A stretch of 64,000 nt of DNA from Nonomuraea rubra (GCF_014207985.1 NZ_JACHMI010000001.1:11949001-12013000), one strand, 5' to 3'. Counted from the first letter of the stretch, positions 52,025-61,862 are shown. The notes: a model not told the origin generated them from the letters alone. A program made the numbers and translations.

Positions 52025-53310
52025 TGCTCACCCCAGAGAGTGGACTTCTTCGGGTCGAACGGACAACCGCCGATCTCGAAGTGCTTGAGGTACTCCTCGC
52101 GGAAGTACTTCACCGAGGAGTGGATCGGGCTCGTCGCGCCGTCACCCAGCGCGCAGAACGAGCGGCCCAGGATGTTGTCCGCGATGTCGGTGATCGTGGC
52201 CAGGTCCTCCTCGGTGCCCTGGCCCTTCTCCAGGCGCTTGAGCACCTGCTTGAGCCAGTACGTGCCCTCGCGGCAGGGCGTGCACTTGCCGCAGGACTCG
52301 TGGGCGTAGAACTCGGTCCAGCGCAGCACCGTGCGGACCACGCAGGTGGTCTCGTCGAAGATCTGCAGCGCGCGGGTGCCGAGCATGGAGCCCTTGGCGC
52401 CGACCGCCTCGAAGTCGAGCGGCACGTCGAGGTGCTCGTCGGTGAAGATCGGCGTGGAGGAGCCGCCCGGGGTCCAGAACTTGATCTGGTGCCCCTCGCG
52501 GATGCCGCCGGCCATGTCGAGCAGCTCTCGCAGCGTGATGCCGAGCGGGGCCTCGTACTGGCCGGGCCTGGTGACGTGGCCGCTGAGGGAGAAGATGCCG
52601 AAGCCCTTGGACTTCTCGGTGCCCATCCCGGCGAACCACTCGGCGCCGTTGGCGATGATCGAGGGAACAGACGCGATCGACTCGACGTTGTTCACGACAG
52701 TAGGCGAGGCGTACAGGCCCGCCACGGCCGGGAACGGGGGCTTGAGCCGCGGTTGACCTCTGAAGCCTTCCAGCGAGTCCAGCAGCGCCGTCTCCTCGCC
52801 GCAGATGTAGGCGCCCGCGCCGCTGTGCACGACGAGCTCCAGGTCGTAGCCGGAGCCGAAGATGTCGGTGCCGAGGTAACCCTTCTCGTACGCCTCCCGC
52901 ACGGCCGCGTGCAGCCGCCGGATGACGTGCAGCACCTCGCCGCGCACGTAGATGAAGGCGTGGTTGGCCCGGATCGCGTACGAGGTGATGATGATGCCCT
53001 CGACCAGCGCGTGCGGGTTGGCCATCATGAGCGGGATGTCCTTGCAGGTGCCCGGCTCCGACTCGTCGGCGTTGACGACGAGGTAGTGCGGCTTGCCGTC
53101 GCCCTGCGGGATGAAGCCCCACTTCATGCCGGTGGGGAAGCCCGCGCCGCCGCGGCCGCGCAGGCCCGAGTCCTTGACGGCCTGGATGACCGCGTCGGGG
53201 TCCATGCCCAGGGCCTTCTTCGCCGCCTCGTACTCGCCGTAGGAGTCGAGGGTGAAGGAGTTGGGCTGGTCCCAGTTCGCGGTCAGGACCGGTGTCAAAG
53301 TGGTGCTCAT
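52021..53310 (-). CDS. nuoF: NADH-quinone oxidoreductase subunit F (NADH- and FMN-binding)
   Basis: 429 residues from the ATG at 53310. [19 protein letters not shown] is the NADH site, [16 protein letters not shown] and [16 protein letters not shown] bind FMN, and [16 protein letters not shown] with a later cysteine holds cluster N3. It is the electron entry point from NADH. Confidence 0.96.
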   Translation of the reverse strand: MSTTLTPVLTANWDQPNSFTLDSYGEYEAAKKALGMDPDAVIQAVKDSGLRGRGGAGFPTGMKWGFIPQGDGKPHYLVVNADESEPGTCKDIPLMMANPHALVEGIIITSYAIRANHAFIYVRGEVLHVIRRLHAAVREAYEKGYLGTDIFGSGYDLELVVHSGAGAYICGEETALLDSLEGFRGQPRLKPPFPAVAGLYASPTVVNNVESIASVPSIIANGAEWFAGMGTEKSKGFGIFSLSGHVTRPGQYEAPLGITLRELLDMAGGIREGHQIKFWTPGGSSTPIFTDEHLDVPLDFEAVGAKGSMLGTRALQIFDETTCVVRTVLRWTEFYAHESCGKCTPCREGTYWLKQVLKRLEKGQGTEEDLATITDIADNILGRSFCALGDGATSPIHSSVKYFREEYLKHFEIGGCPFDPKKSTLWGEQ

Positions 53311-53963
53311 GCCTCCGGTGCCTTCCATCCCTTGGCCTTGGCGACCTTCAGGCCCTCCAGCGAGGCGCCGGCGGCCGACGGGCCCTCGCCCGCGAGCTCG
53401 TCGGGCAGGCCGGAGAGCACGCGCGAGGCCTGCTTGAACGTGCACAGCTTCTTGGGGCCGCGCGTGGGCGCCACGTCCTTGCCGTCACGCAGGTCGTCGA
53501 CGAGCTGCTTGGCCGACTCGGGCGTCTGGTTGTCGAAGAACTCCCAGTTGACCATCATGACCGGCGCGAAGTCGCAGGCCGCGTTGCACTCCAGGCGCTC
53601 CAGCGAGATCTTGCCGTCGGCGGTCGCCTCTTCGTGACCGACGCCGACGTGCTCGGAGAGCTCCTCCCAGATCTGGTCGCCGCCCATGACCGCGCACAGC
53701 GCGTTGATGCACACGCCGACGTGGTACTCGCCGGCGGGCTTGCGCTTGTACATGGTGTAGAAGGTGGCCACGCCCGTGACCTCGGCCTTGCTGAGGCCGA
53801 GCATCTCCGCGCAGAACTCCTGGCCGTCGTCCGAGACGTAACCGTCCTCGGACTGCACGAGGTGGAGCAGCGGCAGCAGGGCGGACCGCGTCTTCGGGTA
53901 ACGCCCGATGATCTCCTTGGCGTCCCGCTCCAGACGCTCACGGATCTCCGGTGAATAAGTCAC
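53307..53963 (-). CDS. nuoE: NADH-quinone oxidoreductase subunit E (2Fe-2S)
   Basis: 218 residues from a GTG overlapping the nuoD stop. Thioredoxin-like fold with the four ligands in VGVCINALC and CNAACDFAP. The C-terminal 50 residues extend beyond E. coli NuoE (166 residues), a common actinobacterial feature. It works with NuoF and NuoG as the NADH dehydrogenase module. Confidence 0.95.
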   Translation of the reverse strand: MTYSPEIRERLERDAKEIIGRYPKTRSALLPLLHLVQSEDGYVSDDGQEFCAEMLGLSKAEVTGVATFYTMYKRKPAGEYHVGVCINALCAVMGGDQIWEELSEHVGVGHEEATADGKISLERLECNAACDFAPVMMVNWEFFDNQTPESAKQLVDDLRDGKDVAPTRGPKKLCTFKQASRVLSGLPDELAGEGPSAAGASLEGLKVAKAKGWKAPEA

Positions 53964-55285
53964 CGGTCCACACCTCCCATGACGGGGTCGATAGAAGCCA
54001 CCGCGGCGATCACGTCGGCGACCTGGCCGCCCTCCGCCATCGCGGGGAAGCTCTGCAGGTTGCAGAAGGACGGCTCGCGGAAGTGCACGCGGTACGGCCT
54101 CGTGCCGCCGTCGCTGACCACGTGGGCGCCGAGCTCGCCCTTGGGCGACTCGATGCTGGCGTACGCCTGCCCGGCCGGCACCCTGAAGCCCTCGGTCACC
54201 AGCTTGAAGTGGTGGATGAGGGCCTCCATGGAGGTGCCCATGATGTGCGCGATGTGGTCAGGCGAGTTGCCGAACCCGTCGGGGCCGAGCGCGAGCTGCG
54301 CGGGCCAGCCGATCTTCTTGTCCTCGATCATGACCGGGTCGCCCTTGAGCGGACCGGCGATGCGGTCCAGCGCCTGCTCGATGATCTTGAGGGATTCCTC
54401 CATCTCCCTCATGCGGACGAGGTAGCGCGAGTACACGTCACAGCCGCGCTCGGTGGGGACGTCGAACTCGTAGGTCTCGTAACCGCAGTAGGGCTGCGAC
54501 TTGCGCAGGTCCCACGGCAGGCCGGCGGCGCGCAGGATGGGCCCGGTGACGCCGAGCGCCATGCAGCCGGTCAGGTCGAGGTAGGCCACGTCCCTGGTGC
54601 GGCGCACGTAGACGGGGTTCTCGTCGAGGAGCTTGCGGATGTCCTTGATCCGCTTGGGCATCTCCTTGAGGAACTCGCCGACCTTGTCCACCGCGCCGGC
54701 GGGCAGGTCCACGCTCACGCCGCCGGGGCGGATGTAGGCGTGGTTCATGCGCAGGCCGGTGATGTACTCGAACAGGTCCATGATCATTTCACGATCGCGG
54801 TACCCGAACAGGAACGGCGTGGTCGCGCCCAGCTCCATGCCGAACGTGCCCATCGCCACCAGGTGCGAGGCGATGCGGTTGAGCTCCATCATCATCACGC
54901 GGATGGCCTGCGCCCGCTCGGGCACGCGGTCGGTGATGCCGAGCAGCTTCTCCACACCGAGGCAGTACGCCGTCTCGTTGAAGATCGGCGAGAGGTAGTC
55001 CATGCGGGTCACGAACGTGGTCCCCTGGGTCCACGTCCGGTACTCCATGTTCTTCTCGATGCCGGTGTGCAGGTAGCCGATGACGCCGCGCGCCTCGGTG
55101 ACCGTCTCGCCGTCGAGCGTCAGCACCAGCCGGAGCACGCCGTGCGTGGACGGGTGCTGCGGGCCCATGTTGACGACCAGGCGCTCCTCCTCGGAGTCGC
55201 GCACGCCGGTGACGACCTGGTCCCAGTCAGCGCCGTTGACCGAATAGACCTTGCCCTCGGTCGCCTCGTCATAAGCGGTGCTCAT
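53960..55285 (-). CDS. nuoD: NADH-quinone oxidoreductase subunit D (49 kDa type)
   Basis: 441 residues from an ATG at 55285. [30 protein letters not shown] and the conserved C-terminal [37 protein letters not shown] are diagnostic. It forms the quinone pocket with NuoB. Encoded separately from nuoC, unlike the fused E. coli form. Confidence 0.97.
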   Translation of the reverse strand: MSTAYDEATEGKVYSVNGADWDQVVTGVRDSEEERLVVNMGPQHPSTHGVLRLVLTLDGETVTEARGVIGYLHTGIEKNMEYRTWTQGTTFVTRMDYLSPIFNETAYCLGVEKLLGITDRVPERAQAIRVMMMELNRIASHLVAMGTFGMELGATTPFLFGYRDREMIMDLFEYITGLRMNHAYIRPGGVSVDLPAGAVDKVGEFLKEMPKRIKDIRKLLDENPVYVRRTRDVAYLDLTGCMALGVTGPILRAAGLPWDLRKSQPYCGYETYEFDVPTERGCDVYSRYLVRMREMEESLKIIEQALDRIAGPLKGDPVMIEDKKIGWPAQLALGPDGFGNSPDHIAHIMGTSMEALIHHFKLVTEGFRVPAGQAYASIESPKGELGAHVVSDGGTRPYRVHFREPSFCNLQSFPAMAEGGQVADVIAAVASIDPVMGGVDR

Positions 55286-55986
55286 GAGTAGCTCCTTCTC
55301 TGGTCAGGCGCGGGGATGGTGGCGCCGCGGTACTCGACCGGGATGCCGCCGAGCGGGTAGTCCTTCCGCTGCGGGTGGCCGTCCCAGTCGTCCGGCATCA
55401 TGATCCGGGTGAGCGCGGGGTGACCGTCGAAGATGATCCCGAAGAAGTCGTACGTCTCGCGCTCGTGCCAGTCGTGACCAGGGTAAACGCTGACCGTCGA
55501 TGGGATGTGCGGGTCGGAGTCCGGCGCGCTCGCCTCGACGCGCACGCGCCGGTTGTGGGTGATCGACACCAGGTGGATGACCGCGTGCAGCTCCTCGCCG
55601 GCCAGGTGCGGGTAGTGCACGCCGGACACGCCGGTCGACAGTTCGAACCGCAGGGCCGGGTCGTCGCGCAGCTTCTGGCAGACCTCCACCAGGCGCTCAC
55701 GCCTGACGTGCAGGGTCAGCTCGCCGCGGTCGACGACCACGCGCTCGATCGCGTCGTCCATCGCCAGGGTGTCGACGAGCTCGTCGAAGTAGCTCCCGTA
55801 CGGGCGCGGCGTCGAGATCTGCGGCGCCCTGCGCACGACGAGGCCGCCGTAACCGGAGGTGTCACCGCTGTCCTGGGCGCCGAACATGCCGTGCCGCGCG
55901 ATGGGCGCCTCGGGCACCGCGGGGACCGCGGCCTCCGGCGTCTCGCCGCCCTCGGGGCTGCCGGGCAGGTTGTCGGGCGAGGTCAC
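55282..55986 (-). CDS. nuoC: NADH-quinone oxidoreductase subunit C (30 kDa type)
   Basis: 234 residues from a GTG overlapping the nuoB stop. A poorly conserved acidic, proline-rich N-terminus of about 60 residues precedes the core; [50 protein letters not shown] is the 30 kDa subunit signature, written here as a run of short motifs: [28 protein letters not shown]. Structural subunit of the peripheral arm. Confidence 0.96.
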   Translation of the reverse strand: MTSPDNLPGSPEGGETPEAAVPAVPEAPIARHGMFGAQDSGDTSGYGGLVVRRAPQISTPRPYGSYFDELVDTLAMDDAIERVVVDRGELTLHVRRERLVEVCQKLRDDPALRFELSTGVSGVHYPHLAGEELHAVIHLVSITHNRRVRVEASAPDSDPHIPSTVSVYPGHDWHERETYDFFGIIFDGHPALTRIMMPDDWDGHPQRKDYPLGGIPVEYRGATIPAPDQRRSYS

Positions 55987-56534
55987 TTCGCGGCCCCCTG
56001 GTCGATCAGCGGCAGCGTGCGCAGCGCCTGCAGCTCGAGCTCCTCGATCTGCTTGGCCCGGTGCGCGCCGAACTTCATGTTCTGGATCTTGTCGTGCAGC
56101 TTCACGATCGCGTCGATCAGCATCTCGGGCCGCGGCGGGCAGCCCGGCAGGTAGATGTCGACGGGGACGACGTGGTCGACGCCCTGCACGATGGCGTAGT
56201 TGTTGAACATGCCGCCGCTGGAGGCGCACACGCCCATGGAGATGACCCACTTCGGCTCGGCCATCTGGTCGTAGATCTGGCGCAGCACGGGCGCCATCTT
56301 CTGCGACACCCGCCCGGCCACGATCATGAGGTCGGCCTGCCGGGGAGACGCCGAAGCGCGCTCCATACCGAAGCGCGCCAGGTCGTAGTGGGGGCCACCG
56401 GTGGCCATCAGCTCGATGGCGCAACACGCGAGACCGAACGTCGCCGGCCACACGGAGTTCTTCCGCGCCCACCCCGCGGCCGCTTCGACCGTGCTGAGGA
56501 TGAACCCGCTGGGGAGTTTTTCTTCAAGTCCCAT
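55983..56534 (-). CDS. nuoB: NADH-quinone oxidoreductase subunit B (cluster N2)
   Basis: 183 residues from the ATG at 56534, two bases after the nuoA stop. [11 protein letters not shown] supplies the adjacent cysteines, and [14 protein letters not shown] with [12 protein letters not shown] the other two ligands of N2, the cluster that reduces quinone. No sign of paralogue loss of ligands. Confidence 0.97.
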   Translation of the reverse strand: MGLEEKLPSGFILSTVEAAAGWARKNSVWPATFGLACCAIELMATGGPHYDLARFGMERASASPRQADLMIVAGRVSQKMAPVLRQIYDQMAEPKWVISMGVCASSGGMFNNYAIVQGVDHVVPVDIYLPGCPPRPEMLIDAIVKLHDKIQNMKFGAHRAKQIEELELQALRTLPLIDQGAAK

Positions 56535-56536
56535 TT

Positions 56537-56932
56537 TCAGTCCCAGTCCAGACCCTTGCGGCGCCACACGTACGCGTAGGCGACGAGCACGGTGACGATG
56601 AACAGCAGCATCTCGACGAGCGCGAACAGGCCAAGGCCCGAGGAGAGCACGCGGCCGAGGTCGTCCGTCTGCGGAGCGAACGAGACGGCCCACGGGTAAA
56701 GGAAGATGATCTCGATGTCGAAGACGATGAAGAGCATCGCCGTGATCATGTATTTGAGCGGGAACCGTCCACCACCGACAGGCTGGGGCGTGGGCTCGAT
56801 GCCGCATTCGTAGGCGTCGAGCTTGGCGCGGTTCCAGCGCTTGGGACCGGTGAAGGGAGCGATGGCGACCGAGAAGATCGCGAAGCCCCCCGCGAGAACG
56901 GCGAGCACCAGGATGGGCACGTAAAGGTCCAT
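56537..56932 (-). CDS. nuoA: NADH-quinone oxidoreductase subunit A
   Basis: 131 residues and three membrane helices. [43 protein letters not shown] contains the conserved cysteine loop and the FDIE channel glutamate/aspartate; in short motifs: YECGIEP, RFPLKY, VFDIEI. First subunit gene, 64 bases downstream of the menaquinone-enzyme gene, with a GC-rich alternating stretch (about 56957-56972) in the gap. Confidence 0.96.
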   Translation of the reverse strand: MDLYVPILVLAVLAGGFAIFSVAIAPFTGPKRWNRAKLDAYECGIEPTPQPVGGGRFPLKYMITAMLFIVFDIEIIFLYPWAVSFAPQTDDLGRVLSSGLGLFALVEMLLFIVTVLVAYAYVWRRKGLDWD

Positions 56933-56996
56933 CGCTACGCCTCCTCTGGAGTCGCCGCGCGCGCGGGCGCGCAGCCGGATCTGTTGATTGCGGGAT

Positions 56997-58235
56997 TCAT
57001 GCTGATGGCGCGACCTTTGAGAGTGCGTTGATGATCATGTCGGACGCATCGCCTCGCCGGTCGGTGAGATTACCAAGGAGTTTGAGCGCGAAGCGCATCA
57101 GCCTCGGGTGAGGGAGCCCGTGCCTGGTGCCGAAGCTCATCACACCCGGCTTCCCAATCGCCTCGACGAACAACCTCCCGAGCGTGAAATATCCGCCGTA
57201 GGCGTCCTTCAGCGTCTGAGGATAGGTCCGCAGGATCCGCTCGCGTTGCGCGGGGGTGGTGTCCCTGAGGGCCTTGGCGATGACCTCGGCGGCGATCTCC
57301 CCGGTCTCCATGGCGTAGGCGATGCCCTCGCCGTTGAACGGGTTGATCGAACCGCCGGAGTCTCCGACGAGCAGGAGGCCGCGGGTGTAGTGGGGCTGCC
57401 TGTTGAAGGCCATCGGGAGCGCGGCGCCGCGGATCGGGCCCGTCATGTTCTCCTCGGTGAAGCCCCACTCCTGCGGCATCGACCGGCACCAGCGGCGCAG
57501 CAGGTCGCGGTAGTCGATGTTGCCGAACTGTGAGCTGGTGTTGAGCAGGCCGAGGCCCACGTTGGAGGTGCCGTCGCCGACGCCGAACACCCAGCCGTAG
57601 CCGGGCAGCAGCGTGTCGCCGTCCCACAGCTCCAGCCAGGTCTCCAGGTAGTCGTCGTCGTGGCGCGGGCTCTCGAAGTACGTCCGCACGGCCACGCCCA
57701 TCGGGCGGTCCTCCCGCTTGTGCAGGCCCATGCCCAGGGCCAGGCGGGTGCTGTTGCCGTCGGCCGCCACGACCAGGCGGCTGCGGAACTCGCGGCCGTC
57801 CTTGGTGGTCACGCCCACGATGTGGCCGCTGCGGTCGTCGAGCACGGGGCCGGTGACGGTGACGCCCTCCATGAGGCGCACGCCGTTCTTGACCGCGTTG
57901 GCGGCGACGATCTGGTCGAAGTCCTGGCGGGTGCGGACGAGCCCGAAGTCGGGGAACCGCTCCAACTGCGGCCAGTCGAGCTCGAAGCGCAGGCCGCCGC
58001 CGACGACGCGCAGGCCCTTGTTCCTGATCCAGCCGGGTGCGTCGATGTCGACGCCCATGTTCTGCAACTGCTTGACCGCACGGGGGGTCAGGCCGTCGCC
58101 GCAGACCTTCTCGCGCGGGAACCTGGTCTTCTCCAGGAGGAGCACGTCGAGCCCGGCCTGTGCGAGGTAAAAGGCGGTTGCGGAACCGGCGGGACCGGCG
58201 CCGACGACGATGACGTCCGCGTCATCAGTGTTCAT
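56997..58235 (-). CDS. menJ: Geranylgeranyl-reductase-family FAD oxidoreductase (probable menaquinone saturase MenJ)
   Basis: 412 residues from an ATG. ADVIVVGAGPAGSATAFYLAQAG is the FAD dinucleotide motif, KTRFPREKVCGDGLTPRAVKQL the conserved cysteine segment of geranylgeranyl reductases, and GDSGGSINPFNGEGIAYAMETG the second flavin motif. In actinobacteria, members next to nuo reduce a double bond in the menaquinone side chain. Placing it ahead of nuoA, behind a Rex operator, links quinone modification to complex I. The exact reaction is inferred from context and family. Confidence 0.85.
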   Translation of the reverse strand: MNTDDADVIVVGAGPAGSATAFYLAQAGLDVLLLEKTRFPREKVCGDGLTPRAVKQLQNMGVDIDAPGWIRNKGLRVVGGGLRFELDWPQLERFPDFGLVRTRQDFDQIVAANAVKNGVRLMEGVTVTGPVLDDRSGHIVGVTTKDGREFRSRLVVAADGNSTRLALGMGLHKREDRPMGVAVRTYFESPRHDDDYLETWLELWDGDTLLPGYGWVFGVGDGTSNVGLGLLNTSSQFGNIDYRDLLRRWCRSMPQEWGFTEENMTGPIRGAALPMAFNRQPHYTRGLLLVGDSGGSINPFNGEGIAYAMETGEIAAEVIAKALRDTTPAQRERILRTYPQTLKDAYGGYFTLGRLFVEAIGKPGVMSFGTRHGLPHPRLMRFALKLLGNLTDRRGDASDMIINALSKVAPSA

Positions 58236-58667
58236 GGTCGCGCCCGCTTCGCCACTCGTTGGCTTCGCTCTCTCGCGGCGAGCTCCTGCGCTCGAGGTAT
58301 GGCTGTTGGCACGGTCACTGGACTGTCCTGTCCCTACACGCTCGAAGGCCGTGGGGTGTCGCGCCTTCGTTCCTTTGTGAACCCCTTCACAAACTTACCG
58401 GCCCGCAGTCTACTGCTTTTCCTGTACATAGTGGCAGTCGGGGTGCGGTTCTGTGATCCATGAGGACGGCGTGTCGCCTGAGGCCGCGCAGTCATGATCG
58501 TCACGCTAGCAGCAGCCCCCTGGACGATCAGAGCCCGCCCGGTGAGGCGATGCCGTCTCGAGACGCTTCCTCGCCGGGCTGCGGTCGCGCCCGAGCGAAA
58601 ATCGATGATTTCCTCTGCGGAAATGGAATGCGGGCCGGCTGGAAATGAGGTTTTCGCCGCGCGGCGA
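58236..58667. other. Regulatory region upstream of the menJ-nuo operon
   Basis: 432 bases without a supportable gene. Besides the Rex-type operator described separately, a -10-like TAGACT lies on the minus strand near 58408-58413, just upstream of the operator. A 6-base-pair hairpin (ATTTCC/GGAAAT, 58608-58624) and a palindrome TCGCCGCGCGGCGA (58654-58667) directly follow the menG stop and may weakly terminate menG transcription. The short plus-strand frames here have no ribosome-binding sites. Confidence 0.5.
58374..58393. promoter_or_regulatory. Rex operator (NADH/NAD+ redox repressor binding site)
   Basis: TTTGTGAA CCCC TTCACAAA at 58374-58393 is a perfect 8+4+8 inverted repeat. Its inner 18 bases match the known Rex operator consensus TTGTGAA-n4-TTCACAA exactly. 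It lies about 140 bases before the menJ ATG and just downstream of a -10-like element on the minus strand, where a bound repressor would block transcription. Rex control of nuo is established in Streptomyces; control of this operon is inferred from the site. Confidence 0.88.
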
Positions 58668-59384
58668 TTAAGCGGGCTTGAACCCCCGGTGCATGGCGAC
58701 GATCCCCATCGTGAGATTGCGCCAGGCCACGCGTTCCCACCCGGCCTCCTGGATGGTGCGGGCCAGCGTCGGCTGGTCGGGCCAGTCCCTGATCGACTCG
58801 GCCAGGTACTCGTAGGAGTCGTCGTTGGACCCGAACACCTTGGCCACCTGCGGCAGCAGCCGCATCAGGTACTCGCGGTAGACCAGGTCGAACGGCCCGA
58901 ACGTCACGTGCGAGAACTCCAGGATCACCAGGCGCCCACCCGGCTTCGTCACCCGCAGCATCTCCCGCAGCGCCTGGGAGGTGTCGTGCACGTTGCGCAG
59001 CGCCACCGAGATCGTCACCGCGTCGAACACCTCGTCGGCGAACGGCAGCCGCATCGCGTCACCCGCGATGAACGGCACGCCGGGCCCCGACAGCGAGTTG
59101 CCGCCGTGCCGCCGCACCCCCGTGCCGAGCATGCCGAGCGAGAAGTCGGAGGCGATCGCCCGCGCGCCCAGCGTGGTGAAGGAGTCGGTGGACGTGCCCG
59201 TGCCCGCCCCCAGGTCGAGCACGAGCTCCCCGGGCCCCGCGTCCACGGCGGCGGCCACCGCCTTGCGCCAGAGCCGCACCTGGCCGAGGGAGATCACGTC
59301 ATTGACCAGGTCGTAGCGCCGGGCGGTGCGATCGAACATCGCGGCGACCTCGTCCGGCTGTTTGTCCAACTGAGCGCGCGTCAT
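58668..59384 (-). CDS. menG: Demethylmenaquinone C-methyltransferase
   Basis: 238 residues. [28 protein letters not shown] and [14 protein letters not shown] (SAM-binding motif I) with [37 protein letters not shown] are the UbiE/MenG signatures. It methylates demethylmenaquinone with SAM in the last core step of menaquinone synthesis. Same strand as the menJ-nuo operon but separated from it by the 432-base regulatory region, so it is probably a separate unit. Confidence 0.94.
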   Translation of the reverse strand: MTRAQLDKQPDEVAAMFDRTARRYDLVNDVISLGQVRLWRKAVAAAVDAGPGELVLDLGAGTGTSTDSFTTLGARAIASDFSLGMLGTGVRRHGGNSLSGPGVPFIAGDAMRLPFADEVFDAVTISVALRNVHDTSQALREMLRVTKPGGRLVILEFSHVTFGPFDLVYREYLMRLLPQVAKVFGSNDDSYEYLAESIRDWPDQPTLARTIQEAGWERVAWRNLTMGIVAMHRGFKPA

Positions 59385-59491
59385 GCCTCACACCTTATTG
59401 GGGCCCGCCTGCGGGTACGCGGTCATGCCCATCCGGGACAATCAACGGAAAGTAGCAGCATGACTACCGAACGTCTGCTAGATATTGGCGA

Positions 59492-60697
59492 ATGCTTGCC
59501 CGTGTCGCCCTTGCGGCGATCATCGCCTCGGCCCCCGTCCCGCACTCGCGCGTCGTGTCGGCCGACCCGATCGACAGCACCCCCCACGTGCTCGACGGCA
59601 TCGTCAACGCCATCGTCGTCGTCGGCCGCACGGTCGTCGTCGGCGGATCGTTCAGCGAAGTGAGCGACGCCTCCCGCACCACGGTCCACCCGCGCGACAA
59701 CCTGTTCGCGTACGACCTGGTGACCGGACGCGTCCTGCCCGGGTTCGCGCCGAGCATGGCCGGCCCCGTCTACGGCCTGGCGGCCGGCGACGGCGGCACC
59801 GTCTACGTCGGCGGGGAGTTCCACGGCGTCGACAACCGCAGGGCGCGCGGCCTGGCCAGGCTCAAGCTGGCCGACGGCGCCCTGGTTCCCGGCTTCCAGC
59901 CGCGCATCGGCGGCGGCATGGTGACCGCGCTGGCCAGGCAGGGTCCCGACCTCTACGTCGGCGGCGACTTCACCAGCCCGCGCCCGGCGCTGGCCAGGCT
60001 GGACGCCACCACCGGCACGCCCGACGCGGGCTTCGACATCGAGCCTGGCGCACCGCTGACCTCGCGGGTGAAGATCTACGCGCTGGCGGTCTCCGGCCGC
60101 AGGCTCGCGGTGGACGGCACGTTCACCACGCTCGACGGCCATTCCCGCCCGCAGCTCGGGCTGATCGACATCGGCGGGGCGGCCGCCAGGGTGGCGCCGT
60201 GGCGCACCGAGGCGTACGCGCGCAGGTGCAGCAGCTCGTTCCCCTCCTACGTACGCGGCCTCGACTTCTCCCCCGACGGCCGCTACTTCGCGGTCGTCAC
60301 CACCGGCGGCCCCAAGGGCGGCATGTGCGACACGACCGCCCGCTTCGAGACCTACGCCAAGGGCTCCGCCATCCGCCCCACCTGGGTGAACAGCACCGGA
60401 GGCGACTCGCTCTACGCGGTCGCGGTGACCGGCGCGGCGGTGTACGTGGGCGGCCACCAGCGCTGGCTGGACAACCCGAAGGGCCGCGACTCCGCGGGGC
60501 CGGGGGCGGTGTCACGGCCGGGCATCGGTGCCATTCATCCGAGCACCGGAAAGGCCCTCAGTTGGAATCCCACGCGGGAGCGCGGCATCGGCGTGAAGGC
60601 GTTTTACGCGCACGCCAGTGGACTACTTGTCGGTAGTGACACAACGAGACTCGGACGGGAGTACCATGCCCGGATTGGCATGTTCCCCCTGCCCTAG
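59492..60697 (+). CDS. Secreted delta-60-repeat/beta-propeller protein
   Basis: 401 residues. The N-terminus (LARVALAAIIASAPVPHSRVVSA) is a short signal-peptide-like segment. The rest consists of blade-like repeats of the type VGGxF (VVVGGSFSEV, VYVGGEFHGV, LYVGGDFTSP, then AVDGTFTTLDG), as in delta-60-repeat proteins of actinomycetes. Two cysteines (RCSSSF, GMCDTT) may pair. A TAGATA seven bases before the ATG and no ribosome-binding site suggest a leaderless message. No enzymatic motif; possibly cell-surface. Confidence 0.75.
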   Translation: MLARVALAAIIASAPVPHSRVVSADPIDSTPHVLDGIVNAIVVVGRTVVVGGSFSEVSDASRTTVHPRDNLFAYDLVTGRVLPGFAPSMAGPVYGLAAGDGGTVYVGGEFHGVDNRRARGLARLKLADGALVPGFQPRIGGGMVTALARQGPDLYVGGDFTSPRPALARLDATTGTPDAGFDIEPGAPLTSRVKIYALAVSGRRLAVDGTFTTLDGHSRPQLGLIDIGGAAARVAPWRTEAYARRCSSSFPSYVRGLDFSPDGRYFAVVTTGGPKGGMCDTTARFETYAKGSAIRPTWVNSTGGDSLYAVAVTGAAVYVGGHQRWLDNPKGRDSAGPGAVSRPGIGAIHPSTGKALSWNPTRERGIGVKAFYAHASGLLVGSDTTRLGREYHARIGMFPLP

Positions 60698-60912
60698 TCG
60701 TTGTGCGGCTTCGGCCGGTCGATCCTGTCGCTGAGACGCGCACTCATGGTGTCGCGCTGCTTGGACAGCAAGACGTAGCTCGCTATGCCACTGATCACAA
60801 ATGAGATGACGATCAGCCAGAACGGGTTTTGCAGTCCTAGCAGCCAGAGGACACCCAGGGTCACGACGAACAGGCCGATCCGCGACGCGGTGTAAACGAG
60901 AACGGGACGCAC
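60694..60912 (-). CDS. DUF4229 small membrane protein
   Basis: 72 residues from the GTG at 60912. RPVLVYTASRIGLFVVTLGVLWLLG and the second helix WLIVISFVISGIASYVLLSKQRDTMSARLSDRI match the DUF4229 two-helix pattern, in which a VLLSKQRDxMSAR turn is typical. The open frame extends to 60969 but the added residues are unlike the family. Function unknown. It overlaps the end of the propeller gene by 4 bases, convergently. Confidence 0.82.
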   Translation of the reverse strand: MRPVLVYTASRIGLFVVTLGVLWLLGLQNPFWLIVISFVISGIASYVLLSKQRDTMSARLSDRIDRPKPHND

Positions 60913-61169
60913 GGGTTCGAGGTTACTCGGACCTGCGTAGCGGTCGCTCTTCGCATCGGACGCGAGCACTGCTACTGTTCCCAGTTAGGGAGTTTCGTAA
61001 AGAAACACCCACGAGAGCCCCAAAGAGGCTCTATCATATAACAATCGGGCAGTCAGCTGATAACAACCCGTGATCTTTGTAGAAAACCACGGATAAATCA
61101 GGCTTCGCTCGACACACTGGTTACCTGTCCGCCCGCTGGCAGGAAGCGGGATGCGAGGGGGAGAGATTG
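60913..61169. promoter_or_regulatory. Divergent upstream region of DUF4229 and bldC, with two adjacent hairpins
   Basis: 257 bases. GTTTC-n5-GAAAC (60992-61006) and AGAGCC-n7-GGCTCT (61014-61032) form two small hairpins side by side. They are followed by an unusually AT-rich stretch (ATCATATAACAATC, then GATAAC and GGATAAATC up to about 61100). This low-GC core probably contains the bldC promoter, but I could not choose a single -35/-10 pair. GGGGGAG at 61157-61163 is the bldC ribosome-binding site. Confidence 0.5.
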
Positions 61170-61391
61170 GTGGAGAGTAGCAGCGAGCGTCTGCTGACCC
61201 CAGGAGAGGTTGCCGCCCTCTTCCGGGTAGACCCAAAGACGGTTACGCGCTGGGCTGCGGCAGGCCGCATCAGCAGTATCCGCACCCCCGGAGGGCACCG
61301 GCGCTTCCGCGAGTCGGAAGTCCACGCCCTTCTCCGAGGCGAGGACGTTCTCACGGCCGACAGGCCAGCAGGTGAGTCCCCGCGCGTCTGA
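61170..61391 (+). CDS. bldC: BldC-type MerR-like developmental regulator
   Basis: 73 residues from a GTG six bases after GGGGGAG. LLTPGEVAALFRVDPKTVTRWAAAGRISSIRTPGGHRRFRESEVHALL is nearly the whole protein: a MerR-type winged HTH with no effector domain. It matches Streptomyces BldC in size and in the VDPKTVTRWA and GGHRR segments. BldC binds direct repeats cooperatively and holds back sporulation in Streptomyces; the same role here is inferred. A long hairpin follows 13 bases after the stop. Confidence 0.9.
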   Translation: MESSSERLLTPGEVAALFRVDPKTVTRWAAAGRISSIRTPGGHRRFRESEVHALLRGEDVLTADRPAGESPRV

Positions 61392-61404
61392 CGTTCCGTC
61401 TAGT

Positions 61405-61460
61405 CGGTGATCCTGCACGGCGGGCCGCCTGAACAGCGGTCCTTCCCGCCAGGATCACCG
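61405..61460. terminator. Long stem-loop after bldC (probable bidirectional terminator)
   Basis: CGGTGATCCTG (61405-61415) and CAGGATCACCG (61450-61460) are perfect 11-base inverse complements. Inside them, after a CAC bulge, GCGGG pairs with CCCGC, and CCGC/GCGG can pair again in the loop. The structure lies between bldC (plus) and the convergent small gene ending at 61610. There is no T-run, as is usual in high-GC actinomycetes. It could instead be a structured small RNA. The remaining bases to 61609 hold nothing I can support. Confidence 0.6.
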
Positions 61461-61609
61461 CTGGCGGAACCCACTGTTCGCGTGCCCTCCCGGCCACACT
61501 TCCGTACGGGAACGGCATGGGGCGGCGCCAACCGCCGACCGTGGCTGGCGCCTGTCCGTTAGTCCGGCGCCTCGACTGGCCCCGCGGCACTCCCCCTGCT
61601 GCCACCAGG

Positions 61610-61852
61610 TCAGGCGTCCTCCTGCCTCGCCTTGAAGGCCAGGAACTCCCGCTCCAGGTCGTCGTTCTCCTCTTCCCAGCGCCGGCGGCGCAGCTCCGCC
61701 TCCTCCTCGGTCAGCGACTCCGGCAGCCACTGCTCGTAGTCGGGGTCACCCGGCTGGACCTCGACGTAGGCGTTGCCGATCAGACGGCCGTCCTGGCTGG
61801 TCAGGCTCTGCGGTACGCGCAAGGTCCCGTCCGCGAGCCGGATGACGTACAT
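61610..61852 (-). CDS. Small charged protein paired with the metallopeptidase
   Basis: 80 residues from an ATG. The N-terminal half is beta-like (YVIRLADGTLRVPQSLT, RLIGNAYVEVQPGDPDYEQWLP). The C-terminal half is a continuous highly charged helix (SLTEEEAELRRRRWEEENDDLEREFLAFKARQ), probably a coiled coil. I do not recognise it. It starts 10 bases after the metallopeptidase gene on the same strand, so the two are co-transcribed; it might be a partner or regulator of the enzyme. Confidence 0.75.
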   Translation of the reverse strand: MYVIRLADGTLRVPQSLTSQDGRLIGNAYVEVQPGDPDYEQWLPESLTEEEAELRRRRWEEENDDLEREFLAFKARQEDA

Positions 61853-61862
61853 GGCCGATCAC

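Noticed and set aside
58654..58667. Palindrome TCGCCGCGCGGCGA as a rho-independent terminator of menG
   Set aside because: The stem is only about 5 base pairs around a 4-base loop and is followed by A rather than T on the relevant strand; mentioned only as weak evidence in the intergenic entry.
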